A stretch of 19,691 nt of DNA, taken from the NCBI GenBank assembly GCA_964507795.1, contig CAZDQV010000034.1, positions 1 to 19,691 on the forward strand, in the 5' to 3' direction. A model generated the notes under the pieces. That model saw only the letters and a program-made list of their open reading frames with translations, was not told the DNA's origin and searched no databases. Origin of the DNA: UMGS973 sp964507795. Lineage in GTDB: Bacteria > Bacillota > Clostridia > Peptostreptococcales > Anaerovoracaceae. Below, one piece after another: positions 16,601 through 19,691 of this stretch. A program made the translations under genes and the position numbers. Numbering within the stretch: the stretch's first letter is position 1; each line of letters begins with the position of its first letter.

Positions 16601-17816
16601 GCTTTTTATTCGTATTCGCGCTGTTGCTCTTAATAATACCTCCCTTCATGTTAAAGGTACCACATACCATAACACCACCGCCCTGTCCCAGATAACTTTC
16701 GGCTGTGTTAGCTGTAAGTTTTGTTATTGATTTGTTGCCTGTGATACTTCCTCCTGTCATATTCAGAACACTGTTGGTACCATTAAGACATATGCCGCCT
16801 CCACAGCCGTAAAGAGCCTGCAGGCTTCCTGAAACATGTTCATTTACACCGGTCACTTTCTCTTTTTCGCCATTAGCTGTATTGTTTGAGATTTTTCCGC
16901 CTTTCAAGTTAAATATGCAACTGTTGTCTATATTCACACCACCACCCATTATGTTGGTCTTGTTGCCTGTAATACTGCCTCCTGTCATAGTTATTGCATT
17001 GTTGGCAAGCTGTATGCCTCCGCCGCCTCCTTTAGCAATATTTTTGCTGATTGTTCCGCCGTTTATAGTAACTTTGCCATTCACTGCCGCAGCGTACACT
17101 CCTCCGCCATAGCTGAAAAAGCTGTAGTTTCTTTTTGTTTTATCTATATTGCTGTGTATGCTTCCCCCATTCATTGTAAATGTGCAGTATGATCCTACAA
17201 ATACACCTATGCCATTTACATATCCATAACCGCCTGTAGTTGTATTACCTTTTACCTCGGACCCTCTATTCATAATAAATGTTCCGCCCTTCTGATTTAC
17301 ACTGCCGCTTTTTACATTTACTCCGGCACCGTTATATACAGGTACATCTCCGAGGGCACCTCCGGTAACCACAGCTTTATTGTTAAGTTTCAGACATCCT
17401 CCGTTCAGAACTGTAACTGTTCTCATTTTTTTGTTTGCGTCCAGAGTAAGTCTGCTAACAGTAAGATTTCCCGCAACCATAAACATTGCACTTGTTTCCG
17501 ATTTCTGGTCTTCCGTTTTTTTCTTTGACGCAATATAAATTCTTTCTTTTCCTGTCCTACCTTTCAGTTCTATATATTTACCCTCAGGAACTGTTATTTT
17601 TTGGGTGAGTTTTATGTTTTTGCCGACAACAATAACCGCAGGTTTTTTGGCGCTTGTCTTCACATTATTAAGTGCAGATATAAGCTGTGACTGTGAGGAT
17701 ACGCTTTTAGTATTTGATGCTGCGTATACTGTTTCTGCCGGCATTGTAAATACTGCAGCAATTATAAGAGTCAGTGTTATGCTTAATACTTTTTTAAATA
17801 CACTTTTTTTCATCAT
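13659..17816 (-). CDS. Giant secreted parallel beta-helix surface protein with YDG-like domains
   Basis: A 1385-residue protein. A Sec signal peptide (MMKKSVFKKVLSITLTLIIAAVF, cleavage after ETVYA) is followed by a beta-helix (about 110-500) built from repeated GGG[VI]xxx...GGSITGNK turns. Next come two ~80-residue YDG-like Ig domains (about 570-735: YTGKRITPDVKV...LKEGRDYIVSY). A second beta-helix follows (about 740-1190: GGGIYNAGTL...SGDISENES). At least two more YDG-like domains end the protein at TFKIVK. The GG[GI]/xxN pattern recalls Chlamydia Pmp and other adhesin helices. No LPXTG or other anchor is visible, so it is presumably secreted or held by other means. It sits between the binding lipoprotein gene (9-base gap) and the permease gene, an unexpected position. 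Ligand binding or adhesion is inferred. Confidence 0.85.
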   Translation of the reverse strand: MMKKSVFKKVLSITLTLIIAAVFTMPAETVYAASNTKSVSSQSQLISALNNVKTSAKKPAVIVVGKNIKLTQKITVPEGKYIELKGRTGKERIYIASKKKTEDQKSETSAMFMVAGNLTVSRLTLDANKKMRTVTVLNGGCLKLNNKAVVTGGALGDVPVYNGAGVNVKSGSVNQKGGTFIMNRGSEVKGNTTTGGYGYVNGIGVFVGSYCTFTMNGGSIHSNIDKTKRNYSFFSYGGGVYAAAVNGKVTINGGTISKNIAKGGGGGIQLANNAITMTGGSITGNKTNIMGGGVNIDNSCIFNLKGGKISNNTANGEKEKVTGVNEHVSGSLQALYGCGGGICLNGTNSVLNMTGGSITGNKSITKLTANTAESYLGQGGGVMVCGTFNMKGGIIKSNSANTNKKLAGIAGSGGGVSVSGGYTGGTFNMSGGSITGNKAGNNGGGVYFNNRYIDGSIFLDSTLATYKGVGTFEVSGKAKIYGNTVKSGNKDNVYLPKEGKILVTGEMKASSKVLIDTAVFSKGHIMGDGYEDYTLTPDDAKHFLTVKGAKHFALNKDGKLYYKGSTHSGKSVSSADVEYKSSYEYTGKRITPDVKVSLGGTALKEGRDYIVSYHSCINVGKAKLVIYGNGSYAGKTSKTYEIKKADIAQLEVLPLRDKLYTGKEVRPQIKIYNGKEKLVENKDYSVSFSDNIEKGTGKAYISGEGNYQGSLQLEFNITDSSNSVIVRNEEELQKAVSEGGTIYVYESFKISSTITVPSGKSVTIKGEEDNVVLEGDRLGVASKGMFDVSGSLVLEDITVDAGKGSRVVYIEKGGKLNLNTGSIIKNGFSLKGAGVYNEGTAVIDGGSIINSTTKGLGAGKGGGIYNAGTLTIDSGDISENESSYGGSIYNAGTLKMNSGSVANSNAVYQGGGICNDGTAELNGGSIEKNRASKFVSELVDGKGGGIYNTGSISIAGCSITENSAAYQGGGIYDAGATVMSSGSISGNSTENSLFQYNSACGGGVYIASGNFTVSGGEITGNKACSKFVSDSYAGTLGCGGGIFVSNESDSEYSATGLLTVKGGNISGNSAESALENENAEVAGCGGGIYVQGGSGHIAQYYMAPAKASVSGIEIKGNRAGNKGAGLYVSSVTSSNVKRNPWSSDVEGAEVTMSGSVTISDNGSSNVYLEKSALIKISGSLLGRIGIASGASGNVVIASGNSGSSVFYNEEGRRTVAAENGNIYLKGLDLTDKRFTAVLEKTEYVYTGSPIQAKVKIKDSSSLLKENTDYTLDYNSNITDVGTKEVTISGLGDYGGSITLEYNVVKADIAKASVKIPAQKYTGKAINLIPAAGTITYKNRTLLRGTDYTINQDSYTGNTKIGTASFVITGKGNFKGNKKITFKIVK

Positions 17817-17825
17817 TTTCTCTCC

Positions 17826-19499
17826 CTATCTGCCTGACAAAATTGAACTTATCTGGCTGTCGCTCAGATTATATCCGTAAAAACTGCTGTAAAAATCAGA
17901 TATCGAGTTTCTTACGTCTGATTCTGTATACTTATCATTGAACTGCCACGATGCCCATTTCATTTCAAGTATGCTTTCAACGGAACCGTCAGCCCAGCTG
18001 CATACCCCGTACGGGTTTACAATCACTTTATATTTACTGCTTCTGACGTATGATATTACAAGATTACCATCTATAATTCTACCGTAGTCTGTAATACTTC
18101 CTAGCGTCACACGTCCTGTATATCTCCACATATCGGAATTCTCAATGCTGCGTTTTACACTCTTATCTGCAGCTATTATTTTTGTAAACCTTTCGTCGCC
18201 AAGACCTTCATCAATTGAATCTTCCCCGGCATAGGCTCTGACGAAACTTTCTGCCTTATCAGGGTAAATACCGGAGCTTCCATCTGCCGAGGCCTCGTAA
18301 TTGTTAACATTAAACGGTATTGCATAATATGATCGCCTTGATGAGTTGGTAAATCTCGCACCATTGTTGCATACACCCGACATACTAAGCAGATAGCTCA
18401 GAGGGCTGTTTGCATATCCTGATGGTGCAACCGCAATTCCTGTTGAGGAATAAATCGTCGAGCTGGAGCTGTTAAGTGTAAATGTATCCTCAACCCAGTC
18501 AGAGATATACAAAGTATATCTGCCTTTTGAAGCATTGCTGCTCTGAGAGGAGCCATCCTTAAAGCTTTTGCCATTCCAGTTGAATATGCCCGTTTTACCC
18601 GACACTTCCTTAATTGTTGATTTACAGTAATCCTTGTATTTGTCAGCCTTTTGTGCTGCCTCATCTGTTCCTATCACAGAAGCGACCGCCGACACCGCCG
18701 CATTTATGTTGTCTGTTGAGTTCATAGGTGGTATCACTATATATGCTATCTTTTTCTCCTTCAGTTTTGAAATCTGGCTGTCGGTAAAACTTCCTGCTCC
18801 GCTTATTTCAAGACATGCGTCAGGTTTTATCTCCAGCAATCTGTTAAAATCAGTGTCTGACATAGGTGACTGACCATCTCCCTGCCATAAGGTTTCTGTT
18901 TCTGAAAATCCGAATACAGAATTTCCTATACCTTTTTTGAGATCTGACGAGGTTCCCTTCACTATATCGCCCCCTGCCAGCATTGCCGCTATTACAGCCG
19001 CATCGCCTGCGGCAGCTACCGACTCGACTTTCTCGGGAAGTTCAACAAGATTTCCTCCTGCATCATAATACTGTCTTGAATCGGGATCTTCGGTTGCCGA
19101 TGCATCTCCGCCTCCGCTGTTATCGCTGTCGTTGTTCTCATCTTCTCCGGAACCTGAAGGATTGCCACCGCCGGATTCTTTACCGCTGCCCGCTTTGTCT
19201 GCATCGGGAGCTTTATTGTCTTTGTTTTTTTCGCTGTTGTCAGGCATATTCTCGGTATCGGTATCCCTGTCCGCTTCCTGATCCTTTTGCTGCTCTTTGA
19301 GATCATTGTCTTTGCTTTTGTCTGTTGTTGTAACAACAATCTGCTGATTGTGGTCTATCTTGTCTGCATTCTGATCATAAACAGTCTGTACGATATTATC
19401 ACTCGGTCTGCAGCCTGTGACAAGCAGCACCGTCAATATCGTATATACCAGTATTATCATAAGTTTTCTGTTATTCCTGAAAGCTTTGTTCTTCTTCAT
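17826..19499 (-). CDS. Lipoprotein substrate-binding protein of a FecCD-type importer
   Basis: A 557-residue protein with a lipoprotein signal: a basic start, a hydrophobic core, then LLVTGC with Cys30 as the lipidated residue. About 100 residues of Asp/Glu/Ser/Gly-rich, disordered-looking linker follow (roughly 45-145), long enough to lift the binding domain through a thick wall. The remainder has the class III binding-protein fold: LVELPEKVESVAAAGDAAVIAAML, then LLEIKPDACLEISGA, KKIAYIVIP, and the long helix AVSAVASVIGTDEAAQKADKY. The C-terminal region (SDVRNSISDFYSSFYGYNLSD) is typical of the family. An insertion-rich Ser/Tyr second half makes it larger than usual. It is the first gene of the operon, with a weak AGG ribosome site. 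Substrate (iron chelate, cobalamin, haem or oxyanion) is not decided by the sequence. Confidence 0.88.
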   Translation of the reverse strand: MKKNKAFRNNRKLMIILVYTILTVLLVTGCRPSDNIVQTVYDQNADKIDHNQQIVVTTTDKSKDNDLKEQQKDQEADRDTDTENMPDNSEKNKDNKAPDADKAGSGKESGGGNPSGSGEDENNDSDNSGGGDASATEDPDSRQYYDAGGNLVELPEKVESVAAAGDAAVIAAMLAGGDIVKGTSSDLKKGIGNSVFGFSETETLWQGDGQSPMSDTDFNRLLEIKPDACLEISGAGSFTDSQISKLKEKKIAYIVIPPMNSTDNINAAVSAVASVIGTDEAAQKADKYKDYCKSTIKEVSGKTGIFNWNGKSFKDGSSQSSNASKGRYTLYISDWVEDTFTLNSSSSTIYSSTGIAVAPSGYANSPLSYLLSMSGVCNNGARFTNSSRRSYYAIPFNVNNYEASADGSSGIYPDKAESFVRAYAGEDSIDEGLGDERFTKIIAADKSVKRSIENSDMWRYTGRVTLGSITDYGRIIDGNLVISYVRSSKYKVIVNPYGVCSWADGSVESILEMKWASWQFNDKYTESDVRNSISDFYSSFYGYNLSDSQISSILSGR

Positions 19500-19640
19500 T
19501 TAATCAACCTGATTTTAACCTTAATACACCTTGTTTTTATCAAATATATATCACACTACTACAAATTATAATATTTTTTGCGAGTTTTATTGTTGTTTTA
19601 CCAACATTAAACGAAAAAACAATTTTATTTTGAGCTCTTT
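19500..19640 (-). promoter_or_regulatory. AT-rich leader and possible promoter of the transporter operon
   Basis: This is the only substantial non-coding stretch upstream of the nine-gene run, so the operon promoter should lie here. On the minus strand a TATAAT (plus-strand 19565-19570) in a strongly AT-rich setting could be a -10 box about 65 bases before the start codon. No good -35 box is found at 16-18 bases spacing. No riboswitch-sized structure or clear Fur or DtxR operator is visible. Confidence 0.3.
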
Positions 19641-19648
19641 TTCCCCTG

Positions 19649-19691
19649 GTGAACCACTCCGACTTATAGAAGTCGGAGCTTCCTGTTTCAA
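19649..19691 (-). mobile_element. Likely right end of an IS200/IS605-type (TnpB) element
   Basis: Read on the minus strand, a hairpin with a perfect 9-bp stem (CTCCGACTT at 19657-19665, AAGTCGGAG at 19670-19678, loop ATAG) is preceded by GGAAG and followed by TGGTTCAC. This matches the general layout of IS200/IS605 right ends: a subterminal hairpin, then a TTCAC-like tip where the element stops. In TnpB elements the same stretch is the 3' end of the omega-RNA. The transposase/TnpB genes would lie to the right, outside the window, so the assignment rests on the end structure alone. Confidence 0.55.

Noticed and set aside
16492..17112. Proline-rich plus-strand open frames (two, 67 and 76 codons)
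   Set aside because: They are the reverse complement of the Gly-rich beta-helix repeats; GGN glycine codons read backwards give proline.
18398..18664. 88-codon and neighbouring 66-codon minus-strand frames
   Set aside because: Both lie wholly inside the binding lipoprotein gene in another frame, with no start signal and low-complexity basic composition.
19525..19560. TGATA...TGATA motif as a possible Fur box upstream of the transporter operon
   Set aside because: The two halves are direct rather than inverted repeats and do not give the palindromic Fur consensus; AT-rich chance similarity is more likely.
19591..19606. TGTTG-TTTTAC-CAACA inverted repeat as an operator
   Set aside because: Only a 5-bp arm in AT-rich sequence; such repeats are expected by chance.

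Overview
The window looks like part of a low-to-moderate GC, Gram-positive, anaerobic Firmicute, most likely a Clostridia/Eubacteriales member. The basis is indirect: strong GGAGG-type ribosome binding sites, a lipobox-anchored binding protein with a long hydrophilic wall-spanning linker, secreted proteins with C-terminal FN3 or YDG-like repeats, and molybdenum-cofactor genes of clostridial flavour. Every convincing gene lies on the minus strand, so transcription reads from high to low coordinates.

Right edge (19500-19691): an AT-rich leader preceded by a perfect hairpin and a TTCAC tip (minus strand). This resembles the right end of an IS200/IS605-type (TnpB-bearing) element whose body lies outside the window.

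Region 5169-19499: nine tightly packed or overlapping genes, apparently one operon. In order they are a lipoprotein substrate-binding protein, a 1385-residue secreted beta-helix protein, two FecCD-type permeases, their ATPase, a MoxR AAA+ ATPase, a DUF58 protein, a polytopic membrane protein with a DUF4129-like tail but no transglutaminase domain, and a secreted binding-protein-like protein with an FN3 domain. The first part is a complete type II importer (metal chelate, cobalamin, haem or oxyanion class). The MoxR-DUF58-membrane module and the large surface protein are unusual partners for it. A strong hairpin (5113-5135) follows the last gene.

Region 271-5084: a decaying molybdenum-cofactor cluster. 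moeA is broken by several small frameshifts and a large deletion. moaA has an internal deletion that removes the GGEP region, and a second deletion fuses its 3' part to the last ~35 codons of moaC. Downstream genes are intact: mog, a MOSC protein, a small CxxC/CxxC protein, a cysteine desulfurase and a short ThiF-family E1-like protein. As it stands the locus cannot make cofactor by itself.

Left edge (1-200): a piece of enolase without its N-terminal ~55 residues abuts a cluster of short repeats (two GTCAGACCC copies and two 16-bp imperfect repeats), which suggests a repeat- or transposon-associated rearrangement point.

The main candidate for something undescribed is the 5169-19499 locus. 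The clearest directly readable finding is serial internal deletion in the molybdopterin genes, including the moaA-moaC scar.
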